Part shown: piece after piece, positions 1 through 7,072 of the stretch
Position numbering within the stretch: position 1 is the stretch's first letter
Layout: each line of letters opens with the position of its first letter
DNA from: Chitinophagales bacterium
Lineage (GTDB): Bacteria > Bacteroidota > Bacteroidia > Chitinophagales > JADIYW01
Assembly: GCA_020848315.1 (NCBI GenBank)
Contig: JADLAH010000076.1
Location: forward strand, 1 to 15,470
DNA: 15,470 nt
Reading direction: 5' to 3'
Notes under the pieces: model-generated
What the model saw: only the letters and a program-made list of their open reading frames with translations
Told to the model about the DNA's origin: nothing
Databases searched by the model: none
Made by a program: the position numbers and the translations under genes

Positions 1-159
1 ATCGTGGACGCGGTAGTGGATGCGCACATGCGTTCTTTTGATATCTCGGACAATCTGTCTATGAAAATACAGCCACAAATAAAACCCGTCTCACCACAAA
101 TTTATACCGCCGGTTTGACCTATTATACAGGATTAGCCGTACATTTGAATATTAAATAA
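1..159 (+). CDS. C-terminal end of a DUF5683-like protein (partial)
   Basis: An open frame runs from base 1 to a TAA at 157-159 and gives the last 52 residues of a protein whose start lies outside the window. The fragment contains VDAVVDAHMRSFDISDNLSM-like residues (the run DAHMRSFDISDNLSM is at residues 7-21) and ends in an alternating hydrophobic strand, TYYTGLAVHLNIK. I recall this pattern from DUF5683 proteins, which in Bacteroidota often sit directly upstream of dapB and lepB, as here. The final strand is compatible with an outer-membrane or periplasmic beta structure, but 52 residues cannot settle this. It ends 27 bases before dapB, so the two are probably cotranscribed. The family call rests mainly on gene order and a remembered motif; no function is assigned. 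Confidence 0.6.
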   Translation: MVDAVVDAHMRSFDISDNLSMKIQPQIKPVSPQIYTAGLTYYTGLAVHLNIK

Positions 160-186
160 ATACAACTGCTCAAACAAAATACAGAC

Positions 187-930
187 ATGAAAATCGCATT
201 GATAGGATACGGAAAAATGGGAAAAGCTATCCATGAAATTGCTCAGGAGAAAAATGCCCGATTGGGTAAAAACCACTACGATATTTCCCTGATAATAGAT
301 ATTGATAACCGCGCGACTGTAACCAAAGAAATGCTGCAGCAGGTAGATGTTGCTATCGAATTTACTTCGCCGCATACCGCTGTGGACAATATCCGCTGGT
401 GTTTTGACGCGGATGTGCCGGTGGTGGTGGGCAGTACCGGTTGGACAGAACAGCTGGTGGAATTGCAGCAATATGCAATAGCAAATAATAAATCATTTTT
501 GTTCGCTCCCAACTTCAGTATCGGAGTGAATATCTTTTTTGAAATTAACCGCTATCTGGCGCAAATCATGAATCAGCATGAAGAATATGATGTCATCATG
601 GAAGAGATTCACCATACGGAAAAGAAGGACGCGCCAAGTGGCACCGCCCTGCATGCCGCACTGGATGTGCTGAAACGTCTGGATAGAAAAAGTATCTGGA
701 ACAATGATGAGGAAAGAAAAAAAGATATCCTGACTATTGTTTCAAAGCGCGAACCGGATGTACCGGGCACACACTATGTTACCTATGAATCTGATATTGA
801 TAAAATTGAACTGATCCATACGGCCCACAATCGCAAGGGATTTGCCGGCGGTGCCCTGTTGGCAGCAGAATGGCTCAAGGACAAGAAAGGAGCCTATTCC
901 ATGGAAGATGTGCTGGGATTCACAAAGTAA
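187..930 (+). CDS. dapB: 4-hydroxy-tetrahydrodipicolinate reductase
   Basis: DapB reduces 4-hydroxy-tetrahydrodipicolinate with NAD(P)H in the diaminopimelate/lysine pathway and feeds both lysine and peptidoglycan synthesis in the cytoplasm. The 247-residue protein starts with the nucleotide-binding loop GYGKMG (residues 7-12), has GSTGW at 82-86 and APNFSIGVN at 107-115, and carries the family signature HHTEKKDAPSGTA at 142-154. In that signature H142/H143 and K146 match the catalytic His-His-xx-Lys of the E. coli enzyme. It is about 25 residues shorter than E. coli DapB, as far as I know normal for this phylum. The ATG at 187 is the only start that preserves the Rossmann loop. No Shine-Dalgarno sequence is visible upstream, only A-rich sequence. 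lepB follows after 82 bases on the same strand, the usual Bacteroidota pairing. Confidence 0.96.
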   Translation: MKIALIGYGKMGKAIHEIAQEKNARLGKNHYDISLIIDIDNRATVTKEMLQQVDVAIEFTSPHTAVDNIRWCFDADVPVVVGSTGWTEQLVELQQYAIANNKSFLFAPNFSIGVNIFFEINRYLAQIMNQHEEYDVIMEEIHHTEKKDAPSGTALHAALDVLKRLDRKSIWNNDEERKKDILTIVSKREPDVPGTHYVTYESDIDKIELIHTAHNRKGFAGGALLAAEWLKDKKGAYSMEDVLGFTK

Positions 931-1012
931 ATAACATCTCTTAACGGCACGAATGTAATATATCCTGTAGCCTGCTGACTCATTCATCTGTTGAAACAAA
1001 ATAAAACAAATC

Positions 1013-2572
1013 ATGCTAAGTCTTGTATACGCCTATCTCCTGCATTATTTACTGCACATCCCATGTGTCGGCCTGTATAAAAAAGCAGGAAAAAATCCGC
1101 TGCACGCCTTCATTCCGCTGATTCAGGATATGAGTCTGATGGAGATCATCGGTCGACCGAAAAAACAGGCGTACTGGGGATTGGTGCCTTATGTCAATTT
1201 CTTGTTCGGACTTACATGGACAACAGATATTTGCAATTCCTTCGGAAAGCGTTCGCTGTGGCAACATATCCTAGCCATCTTTGCAGGCTTTTTATATTTC
1301 CCGTTTCTGGGTTTAATCGATAAGAATACTCATTATGAAGGCCCGAGCCATCTGAATGACCGGGAAAAAAATATCAAACGCTCTTTTGCCCGTGAATGGG
1401 CGGATGCCATCATCTTCGCGATTGTGGCAGCTACTATTATCCGTTCTTTCGTGATTGAAGCGTATAAAATTCCTACCACATCGATGGAAGGCTCTTTGCT
1501 GGCAGGTGATTTCCTGTTCGTGAGCAAACTGAATTACGGCGCGCGCACACCGATGACGCCGGTAGCATTTCCGTTTGCACATCACACCATGCCGCTGGGA
1601 CTGGGCAATGCCTATTCCAAGGTTGTACAGTTGGCTTATCACCGATTGCCCGGTTTTGAAAAAGTGAGCCGCAACGACGTCGTGGTGTTCAACTATCCTG
1701 GCGATGCGTATCAGTATCCGGAACGCCCGCTCGATAAAAGAGAAAATTATGTAAAGCGCTGTGTAGCCATTGCCGGCGATACTTTGCAGGTTAAAAACCG
1801 CGAACTGTATGTGAATTCCGTCAGAGTGCCACATTATAAAAACATGCAGCTGGAATATCTGGTGAAAACCAATGGCCCCCCTCTAACACTGGAGTATATC
1901 CAATCGTTGGGACTAAACTGGTATAATGACTTTCCGGAAGTGGTGTATGTGGATGCCAATGGCAACGGCTATCCCGGCTATAGTGATGAAATGGGCAGTC
2001 CTGTCGCGCCAAGCGATATCTTGTTGTCACAGTTTAATGATTTTCTGGCCGTCAACAAGGATTCACTCATGGTATTGCTGACGGAAACACAACTGGCCGC
2101 CTTGAAGAAAAATACACAGATAAAATCAGTGGAACCTGCACCGGCTCCATCAGTTCAGGGTGCATGGATTTATTCGCTGATTGCGCAGTATTACAATTGG
2201 ACGCTGGATGATTTTGGCCCGCTGGTAATTCCTGCAAAAGGCTGGACCATCGACGTTACCAACAAGGATAATCTTTACCGCTATGCACAAACTATCGTCC
2301 TGTATGAGCATGCGAATGCCACGATAATAGACGATAAATTACTGATCAATGGACAGCCCGTCAAACAATACACGTTCAAACAGGATTACTACTGGATGAT
2401 GGGTGACAACCGCCACAATTCACTGGATTCCAGATACTGGGGCTTTGTGCCGGAAGATCATATTGTAGGCAAGCCCTTGTTTGTATGGTTGTCCAAAGAT
2501 AGTTTCAATCCGGGCTTATCCTCTATCCACTGGAACCGCATGTTCCGCAGTGTAAAAAGTTTATGTGAATAA
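1013..2572 (+). CDS. lepB: Signal peptidase I with N-terminal DUF5684-like membrane domain
   Basis: This is the membrane serine protease that removes signal peptides from secreted preproteins. Residues 1 to about 115 form a hydrophobic multi-span region resembling DUF5684, an extension I recall from Bacteroidota signal peptidases. A membrane anchor follows at about 126-148 and leads into the catalytic domain. The nucleophile is S157 (PTTSMEG), the general base is K248 (YVKRCVAIAGD, residues 246-256), and the third conserved box is GDNRHNSLDSR at 464-474, followed by a WGFVP segment. At 519 residues it is far longer than E. coli LepB (about 324). Besides the N-terminal part there are roughly 215 residues between K248 and the GDN box, including an Ala/Pro-rich linker (EPAPAPSVQG). 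The ATG at 1013 lacks a Shine-Dalgarno sequence. The last base of the TAA stop is the first base of the next gene's ATG, suggesting translational coupling. Confidence 0.95.
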   Translation: MLSLVYAYLLHYLLHIPCVGLYKKAGKNPLHAFIPLIQDMSLMEIIGRPKKQAYWGLVPYVNFLFGLTWTTDICNSFGKRSLWQHILAIFAGFLYFPFLGLIDKNTHYEGPSHLNDREKNIKRSFAREWADAIIFAIVAATIIRSFVIEAYKIPTTSMEGSLLAGDFLFVSKLNYGARTPMTPVAFPFAHHTMPLGLGNAYSKVVQLAYHRLPGFEKVSRNDVVVFNYPGDAYQYPERPLDKRENYVKRCVAIAGDTLQVKNRELYVNSVRVPHYKNMQLEYLVKTNGPPLTLEYIQSLGLNWYNDFPEVVYVDANGNGYPGYSDEMGSPVAPSDILLSQFNDFLAVNKDSLMVLLTETQLAALKKNTQIKSVEPAPAPSVQGAWIYSLIAQYYNWTLDDFGPLVIPAKGWTIDVTNKDNLYRYAQTIVLYEHANATIIDDKLLINGQPVKQYTFKQDYYWMMGDNRHNSLDSRYWGFVPEDHIVGKPLFVWLSKDSFNPGLSSIHWNRMFRSVKSLCE

Positions 2573-3000
2573 TGCCGCTGCCAGCACCCTCCATAAAGAC
2601 AGAAAACGGTATCCGGTATATTCAGTGTCCGGTGCGCAAAAAATGGGTGGTACTGACCCCGGAGGAAAAAGTGAGACAGTTTACCATTCATCAGCTGTGC
2701 GGAGCATACGCCTATCCACTAAAATATATTTCCGTAGAAAAAACACTGAAAGTAAATGAACTCAGCAAGCGCTATGATGTGGTCGTCTACAATCGTCAGC
2801 TGCAACCCAGTGTGCTGATTGAGTGCAAGGCGGAACATGTGCCGCTGAGCGACAAAACCTTGCAGCAGATTGCCACTTACAATATCACCATGCAGGTAAC
2901 TTATCTGATGGTCACCAATGGGAAAAACAGCTACTGTTTTGAAATAAAAGATAATGCTCCGCATCCATTGGAAATGCTGCCGGAATTTGAGCGGTTATAA
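2572..3000 (+). CDS. Orphan HsdR_N-like (type I restriction R N-terminal domain) protein
   Basis: The 142-residue protein resembles the stand-alone version of the type I restriction enzyme R-subunit N-terminal domain (HsdR_N family, PD-(D/E)XK nuclease fold). Visible support is the core RYDVVVYN at 67-74, whose D69 fits the metal-binding Asp, followed by a strand ending in VLIECKA (81-87), where E84-x-K86 fits the E-x-K half of the motif. C-terminal residues LMVTNGKNSYCFEI match the strand-turn-strand common in this family. No helicase, methylase or specificity gene lies nearby, so it is not part of a recognisable restriction system. Its ATG overlaps the lepB stop by one base, and its stop lies in a six-base overlap with the convergent pseudouridine synthase gene. 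Its role is unknown; nucleic acid binding or cleavage is only an inference from the fold. Confidence 0.8.
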   Translation: MPLPAPSIKTENGIRYIQCPVRKKWVVLTPEEKVRQFTIHQLCGAYAYPLKYISVEKTLKVNELSKRYDVVVYNRQLQPSVLIECKAEHVPLSDKTLQQIATYNITMQVTYLMVTNGKNSYCFEIKDNAPHPLEMLPEFERL

Positions 3001-4032
3001 CTTAAACCCTTTCGTATATGTTTCCCATTTTTCCAGCACGGCCAGGAAGTTATCGGGCAATGGCTGTTCGAAATACAGTTCTTTTCCGGTGCGTGGGTGG
3101 ATGAAACCTAAACTCTGCGCATGCAAGGCATGGTAGGGCATTAATGCAAAACAATTATCTACAAAAGCCTTGTATTTGCCATAAACTGTGCCTGCAAGAA
3201 TCTGGTCGCCGCCGTAGCTGTAATCGCCGAATAAGGTATGACCGATATACTTCATGTGTACACGAATCTGATGCGTGCGGCCCGTTTCGAGTTTGCATTT
3301 CACCTGCGTTACATAGCCATAGCGGCGGAAGACTTCATAGTTCGTAGCGGCATATTTACCGGCACTGCCGTCCGTCACGGCCATAAAGATCTTGCGGTTA
3401 TTGGGGTTGCGGGCAATATTGCATTCAATTCTGCCATTGGGGGCTTCCACATCTCCCCACACCAGCGCAATATAATGCCGCTTGATGGTGCGGTCGAAAA
3501 ATTGTTTGGACAAATGATTCAGCGCATGCTCCGTCTTTCCGATGATAATCAGTCCCGATGTATTTTTATCCAATCGGTGTACGAGTCCCGGACGGGTGTC
3601 GCCCGTTATCTGCGGCAAATCTTTGCAATGCCACAGCAGCGCATGTACAAGCGTACCGTGGAAATTGCCGTGTCCGGGATGCACCACCATGCCGGCTCTT
3701 TTGTTGATGAGCAGCACATCTTCGTCTTCATACACAATATCCAGCGGAATATTTTCCGCCTCTACGGTATAGTCCCATACGGGATTGGGCAGCACCACTT
3801 GGATCAGGTCGTTGCCCCGGATTTTATAATTGGATTTAACGGGTTTATTGTTGACGAGAATACTGCCCGCATCGGCTGCTTCCTGGATTTTATTGCGAGA
3901 CACATTGACAATCCGCTCCGCCAGATATTTATCGATGCGCAACGGTTCCTGTCCTTTGTCTATGGTAAAACGATAGTGTTCAAAGAGTTCATCTTCGTTT
4001 TCTTCCACATTGTCTATTTCTTCCGTGTTCAT
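2995..4032 (-). CDS. rluD: RluD-family 23S rRNA pseudouridine synthase
   Basis: The protein converts uridine to pseudouridine in RNA; RluD itself acts on helix 69 of 23S rRNA. The 345 residues comprise an acidic N-terminal tail, an S4 RNA-binding domain at about 31-80 (LRIDKYLAERIVNVSRNKIQ), and an RluA-type catalytic domain. Its signature HRLDKNTSGL begins at residue 152, and D155 is the catalytic aspartate. Further family features are NKRAGMVVHPG and TGRTHQIRVHMKYIGHTLFGD. The order S4-then-catalytic domain and the length fit RluC/RluD rather than RluA; RluD is the best match, but the exact target uridines cannot be read from the sequence. The start overlaps the stop of lipB by four bases (ATGA type), so these two are translationally coupled. 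The 3' end overlaps the convergent HsdR_N-like gene by six bases. Confidence 0.9.
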   Translation of the reverse strand: MNTEEIDNVEENEDELFEHYRFTIDKGQEPLRIDKYLAERIVNVSRNKIQEAADAGSILVNNKPVKSNYKIRGNDLIQVVLPNPVWDYTVEAENIPLDIVYEDEDVLLINKRAGMVVHPGHGNFHGTLVHALLWHCKDLPQITGDTRPGLVHRLDKNTSGLIIIGKTEHALNHLSKQFFDRTIKRHYIALVWGDVEAPNGRIECNIARNPNNRKIFMAVTDGSAGKYAATNYEVFRRYGYVTQVKCKLETGRTHQIRVHMKYIGHTLFGDYSYGGDQILAGTVYGKYKAFVDNCFALMPYHALHAQSLGFIHPRTGKELYFEQPLPDNFLAVLEKWETYTKGFKL

Positions 4033-4730
4033 ATGCCCTCGATTAGCGTAGCGTCAAATACGGCCGCAAAGTTATCCAATAAAACTCGTTTTACAGCATC
4101 CATCTCTATTTCATCGCACTTTTCGCGGCATTCATTTTTTATGGAAGTCACGCCTTTGTCCGTAAACCCGCAGGGATGGATGAAGTTGAAGTAATTCAGG
4201 TCGACATCCACGTTTAAAGCAAAGCCGTGCATGGTCACCCACCGCGATGTCTTCACCCCGAATGCTGCTATCTTTTTCGGTTGTCCGTCTTGTACGGAAT
4301 TCACCCAGACACCGGTAGCCTCTTCAATTCTGTAGCCTTCAATGCCGTAGGTGGCGATAGTGCGTATCATCACTTCCTCCAGCATGCGCATATACAGTTT
4401 GATATCGGAAGAGAAAAATTCCAGATCCAGAATCGGATAGCCCGTAATTTGCCCTGGGCCATGGAAGGTAACATCTCCTCCTCTACTGATATGAAAGAGC
4501 TCAATGCCTTTTTCCTGCAGCAGCGCTTCCGGCAACAGTATATTCTGTTCACGGGCGGATTTGCCGAGCGTGATGACGGGATAATGTTCGCAGAGATACA
4601 AACAATGAGCATCCGCATTAGAATGCCCGCTCATTTTATGCTCAATCAGTTCATTGAATTTTGCCGTCTGCATGTCCAGTGCATCCGCGTATGGAATCAA
4701 CCCGGCATCGATAACCTGAACTTTCTGCAT
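4029..4730 (-). CDS. lipB: Octanoyl-[acyl-carrier-protein]:protein N-octanoyltransferase
   Basis: LipB moves octanoate from acyl carrier protein to lipoyl domains of 2-oxoacid dehydrogenases and GcvH, the first step of de novo lipoate synthesis. The 233-residue protein has the family signature RGGDVTFHGPGQITGYPI, then KKIAAFGVK with K153 and HPCGFTDKGVTS with C187. K153 and C187 are 34 residues apart, the same spacing as the catalytic Lys135/Cys169 dyad I recall for E. coli LipB. FHGPGQ and MHGFALNV supply the conserved substrate-pocket histidines. The start at 4730 gives the standard length, and the next Met would cut into the domain. The stop overlaps the start of the pseudouridine synthase by four bases. 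Upstream lies an unusual heptamer-repeat spacer. No lipA is present in the window. Confidence 0.95.
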   Translation of the reverse strand: MQKVQVIDAGLIPYADALDMQTAKFNELIEHKMSGHSNADAHCLYLCEHYPVITLGKSAREQNILLPEALLQEKGIELFHISRGGDVTFHGPGQITGYPILDLEFFSSDIKLYMRMLEEVMIRTIATYGIEGYRIEEATGVWVNSVQDGQPKKIAAFGVKTSRWVTMHGFALNVDVDLNYFNFIHPCGFTDKGVTSIKNECREKCDEIEMDAVKRVLLDNFAAVFDATLIEGI

Positions 4731-4852
4731 GATGTTTAGATGTTAGAGACAATTAGACACAAGACGATTAGACACAGGATAATTAGATACAAGACATAGG
4801 ACATAATATGCTAGCCATTAGTATCTTACTACTTGCTACTTAATACTTTCTA
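4731..4852 (-). repeat. Intergenic heptamer/octamer tandem-like repeat spacer
   Basis: The whole gap between the isomerase stop and the lipB start is low-complexity with a seven-base rhythm. Read on the minus strand just after the TAG stop, successive units are AGTATTA, AGTAGCA, AGTAGTA, then AGATACT and AATGGCT. The pattern then drifts to TATGTCC, TATGTCT and TGTATCT, and ends in alternating 8- and 7-base units (a 15-base period). On the plus strand the 15-base repeat is seen three times: AATTAGACACAAGAC at 4751-4765, GATTAGACACAGGAT at 4766-4780 and AATTAGATACAAGAC at 4781-4795. No open frame, hairpin terminator or -7 box stands out. It could be a dispersed Bacteroidota intergenic repeat, a spacer or a regulatory array; the sequence does not decide. 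Confidence 0.75.
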
Positions 4853-5848
4853 CTAAAACGGATTCTCTGCGAGTCTGGATTTCAATTTGTTAATCACATT
4901 GATTTCCACTGCGTCCACGCCTTTCAGGTCGGCGAGATAGCAGGACACCCAATCCGTCAGGTGGATGAGATAGAGGCAACGCACCAGATCATAATCTCCT
5001 TTGGAATAGATTTCAACGATATCGCTGGCATACTGACTCACCACTTCTTTGGTAAATTCCATACGTTCCTGATTGCGTTCAAAGTCTTTGTTGTTGCGGA
5101 TGAATACGACCGCGATATTGTCATTTTTCTCGCGCCAGCCCACCAGTTCGTTGTGGTTCATCTCCGGTACCACATGATGCCAGCACAGCATTTTTGCGTT
5201 CTCATTGATTTGTTGACGGAAGCGAATGGATACGCCTTCAAATTTTGCATCGGAATAAATTACAGGAATCTTGTTGTTCAGTCGCTCCGCAATGGCTTTT
5301 GCTTCTGTTTTGATATTATCTTCTTCCGCATCCAGCAAGGCAATAGCCTCCTGCAGATATTGTTTGAAGCCATCTTCCAGCAAATCGAGGTAGTGCATGA
5401 TATACAGCAGTTGCACAAACGACTGACCGAATGCGGCGCGTGGCGGCGAACCCGGATCGATGTTTACAAAGTCGATGTCGTTGGTTTCCGCGTATTCCTG
5501 AATCAGTCCGCCGGAAGTGATGCATACAATCTGCGCATTCTTTTTGAATGCCTGCATAAGTGCCGACAAAGTTTCTTCCGTATTACCGGAATAGGATGAA
5601 ATAATCACCAATGTATTTTCGTTGACGAAAGCCGGGATCTGATATTCTTTATTGACAATAATCGGCATGGCCACATCGTCGCGCAGCACATTGGATAAAA
5701 TCGTACCACCGATACCGGAACCACCGAGTCCGGAGATTAATATATTGCGGATGGGAAATTTATTTTTACCGATTTTAGCTTTCTCTCCTATTTCAATAGC
5801 GCGTTTCAGCTGACTGGTAAATGCGGATACTAGTTCATCCATTTTCAT
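4853..5848 (-). CDS. Bifunctional phosphoglucose/phosphomannose isomerase (SIS domain)
   Basis: The 331-residue protein belongs to the SIS-domain isomerases that interconvert glucose-6-P or mannose-6-P with fructose-6-P. It has the phospho-sugar loop GLGGSGIGG at 40-48, the second SIS loop SSYSGNTEET at 84-93, SPPRAAFG at 134-141, and MNHNELVGW at 230-238 in the C-terminal bact-PGI_C-type half. These four blocks in this order separate the family from classical PGI (about 550 residues) and from simple SIS proteins. The start is taken as ATG 5848; an alternative in-frame ATG at 5842 would remove only two residues. The neighbour on the right, yraN, is divergent with a 77-base gap that must hold promoters for both. 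A weak CATTTTTG (minus strand, 5893-5900) resembles a -7 box with one mismatch. Actual preference for glucose or mannose phosphate is unknown. Confidence 0.9.
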   Translation of the reverse strand: MKMDELVSAFTSQLKRAIEIGEKAKIGKNKFPIRNILISGLGGSGIGGTILSNVLRDDVAMPIIVNKEYQIPAFVNENTLVIISSYSGNTEETLSALMQAFKKNAQIVCITSGGLIQEYAETNDIDFVNIDPGSPPRAAFGQSFVQLLYIMHYLDLLEDGFKQYLQEAIALLDAEEDNIKTEAKAIAERLNNKIPVIYSDAKFEGVSIRFRQQINENAKMLCWHHVVPEMNHNELVGWREKNDNIAVVFIRNNKDFERNQERMEFTKEVVSQYASDIVEIYSKGDYDLVRCLYLIHLTDWVSCYLADLKGVDAVEINVINKLKSRLAENPF

Positions 5849-5925
5849 ACGTGTAATATTTGGTGTAAAAAAACAAAAAAAACGGGATAACTCAAAAATG
5901 ATTTATATTTATAGACGTCGATTTT

Positions 5926-6270
5926 ATGAAAAAGATGCAAGACATAGGTGAAAAAGGAGAACTTTTGGCAAAAGAGTATCTGATAAACAAAGGATATGAG
6001 ATTTGGTTTACCAACTGGCGCAATAAACGTGCTGAGATCGACATCATTGCCAAAGACGGAAAAACAGCGGTATTTGTGGAAGTAAAAACGCGCAACAACG
6101 ATTCCTTTGGGCATCCCGAAGATTTTGTAGATACCGTAAAAAGGCGGAAAATGCACGAAGCCGCAGCAGCCTTCATCGAATGGCAGGACTGGCCGGGCGA
6201 ATTGCGCTTCGATATCATCGCCATCGGACGGGATGGCAAAGTAGTGCATTTTGAGGATGCATTCTACTGA
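5926..6270 (+). CDS. YraN family (UPF0102) endonuclease-fold protein
   Basis: This 114-residue protein matches the YraN/UPF0102 family, small stand-alone PD-(D/E)XK-fold proteins related to Holliday-junction resolvase-like nucleases; their cellular role is not firmly established. Seen here are GEKGELLAKEYLINKGY at 8-24, NWRNKRAEIDIIA at 30-42 with D39 as a metal-ligand candidate, and VFVEVKTR at 49-56 with the E52-x-K54 half of the motif. The VDTVKRRKM segment and the final FDIIAIG strand are also typical. Translation may start at ATG 5926 or at ATG 5935 (MQDIGEKGE); neither has a Shine-Dalgarno sequence. A TATATTTA at 5904-5911 is a one-mismatch -7 box. The gene ends eight bases before the stop of the convergent carbonic anhydrase gene, with no terminator between. 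Confidence 0.92.
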   Translation: MKKMQDIGEKGELLAKEYLINKGYEIWFTNWRNKRAEIDIIAKDGKTAVFVEVKTRNNDSFGHPEDFVDTVKRRKMHEAAAAFIEWQDWPGELRFDIIAIGRDGKVVHFEDAFY

Positions 6271-6278
6271 TACCAACC

Positions 6279-6926
6279 TTATCGCTTCACAATCTCACTG
6301 TCGATCTTGTAAATTTTGGGCATCTGCGTATTACTGTCGAAAGTGATATTCAGATCAACGATTTTTCCTGTTCTCGGATCAAACACCCAACCATGTACTT
6401 TGGGTTCATTTCTGCTGTGCCATGCATTCTGAATGATGGAGGTTTTGGTAAGGTCAAATACTTGCTCGTATACATTCAGTTCCACAAAACGGTCAAAGCG
6501 CTTCTGCTCATCCTGAATGGCTTCCAGCTCTTTCTCATGCAAACGATATACATCCTTGATATGTCGTATCCAGTTGTCAACAATGCCGTATTGCTTGCTG
6601 TTCATAGCGGCATGTACGCCACCGCAGTAATAGTGTCCGCAAACAATAACATGTTTCACTTTAAGCGCATTTACTGCATAGTCGAGCACACTCAGGAGAT
6701 TCATGTCGGTATGCACCACCATGTTCGCTATATTGCGGTGCACAAAAATATCACCGGCTTCGGTGTTTGTCACCTCATTGGCCGGCACCCGGCTGTCGCT
6801 GCAGCCAATCCAGAATATTTCCGGCGATTGCCCTTCCGACAAGCGTTCAAAAAAATCGGCATCATCTTTCGTCTTACTTTCCACCCAGGCCCGGTTGCCT
6901 TCTATCATTCTGTTGATCATTTCCAT
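6279..6926 (-). CDS. can: Beta-class carbonic anhydrase
   Basis: The enzyme interconverts CO2 and bicarbonate in the cytoplasm and supplies bicarbonate to carboxylases. The 215-residue protein has the zinc ligands C42 and D44 with R46 in GCSDSRVPA, and H98 and C101 in CGHYYCGG. These are the same residue numbers I recall for E. coli Can, which supports the start at 6926 (an ATG two codons further in is also possible). EAGDIFVHRNIAN at 56-68 and LDYAVNALKVKH at 81-92 are further family blocks. C42-D44-R46 is the Asp-Arg dyad type. The length agrees with the plant/E. coli-like clade. It is divergent from prfB with 146 bases between, and nearly touches yraN at its 3' end. No -7 box with full match was found on the minus strand upstream. 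Confidence 0.96.
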   Translation of the reverse strand: MEMINRMIEGNRAWVESKTKDDADFFERLSEGQSPEIFWIGCSDSRVPANEVTNTEAGDIFVHRNIANMVVHTDMNLLSVLDYAVNALKVKHVIVCGHYYCGGVHAAMNSKQYGIVDNWIRHIKDVYRLHEKELEAIQDEQKRFDRFVELNVYEQVFDLTKTSIIQNAWHSRNEPKVHGWVFDPRTGKIVDLNITFDSNTQMPKIYKIDSEIVKR

Positions 6927-7060
6927 AGATACAGTACTTGCTGTTTTAGTGTTGCAATGGAATGTAAAATAACTATTTCTGCCGCTATGTAATACGCTCC
7001 CACATTATTTAATCAAAAAAACATTGCGCACAGGTGGATTTAAATACCTCGGAAATCTAT

Positions 7061-7068
7061 TATCTTTG
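7061..7068 (+). promoter_or_regulatory. Bacteroidota -7 box in front of prfB
   Basis: TATCTTTG is an exact match to the Bacteroidota primary-sigma -7 consensus TAnnTTTG. A TTTA at 7039-7042, 18 bases upstream, may stand in for the -33 TTTG/TTG element. Only four bases separate the box from the prfB ATG at 7073, so transcription would begin at or next to the start codon and the mRNA would be leaderless or nearly so. Confidence 0.6.
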
Positions 7069-7072
7069 CAAT

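Noticed and set aside
2572..3000. Part of a restriction-modification or defence system
   Set aside because: No methylase, specificity or helicase gene is nearby; neighbours are housekeeping genes and the coupling to lepB argues for a stable core position.
3238..4194. 318-residue open frame on the plus strand
   Set aside because: It is antisense to the pseudouridine synthase and lipB genes, has no recognisable domain, and both minus-strand genes are well supported.
4731..4852. CRISPR array
   Set aside because: Units are only 7-8 or 15 bases, imperfect, without distinct spacers, and no cas genes are present.
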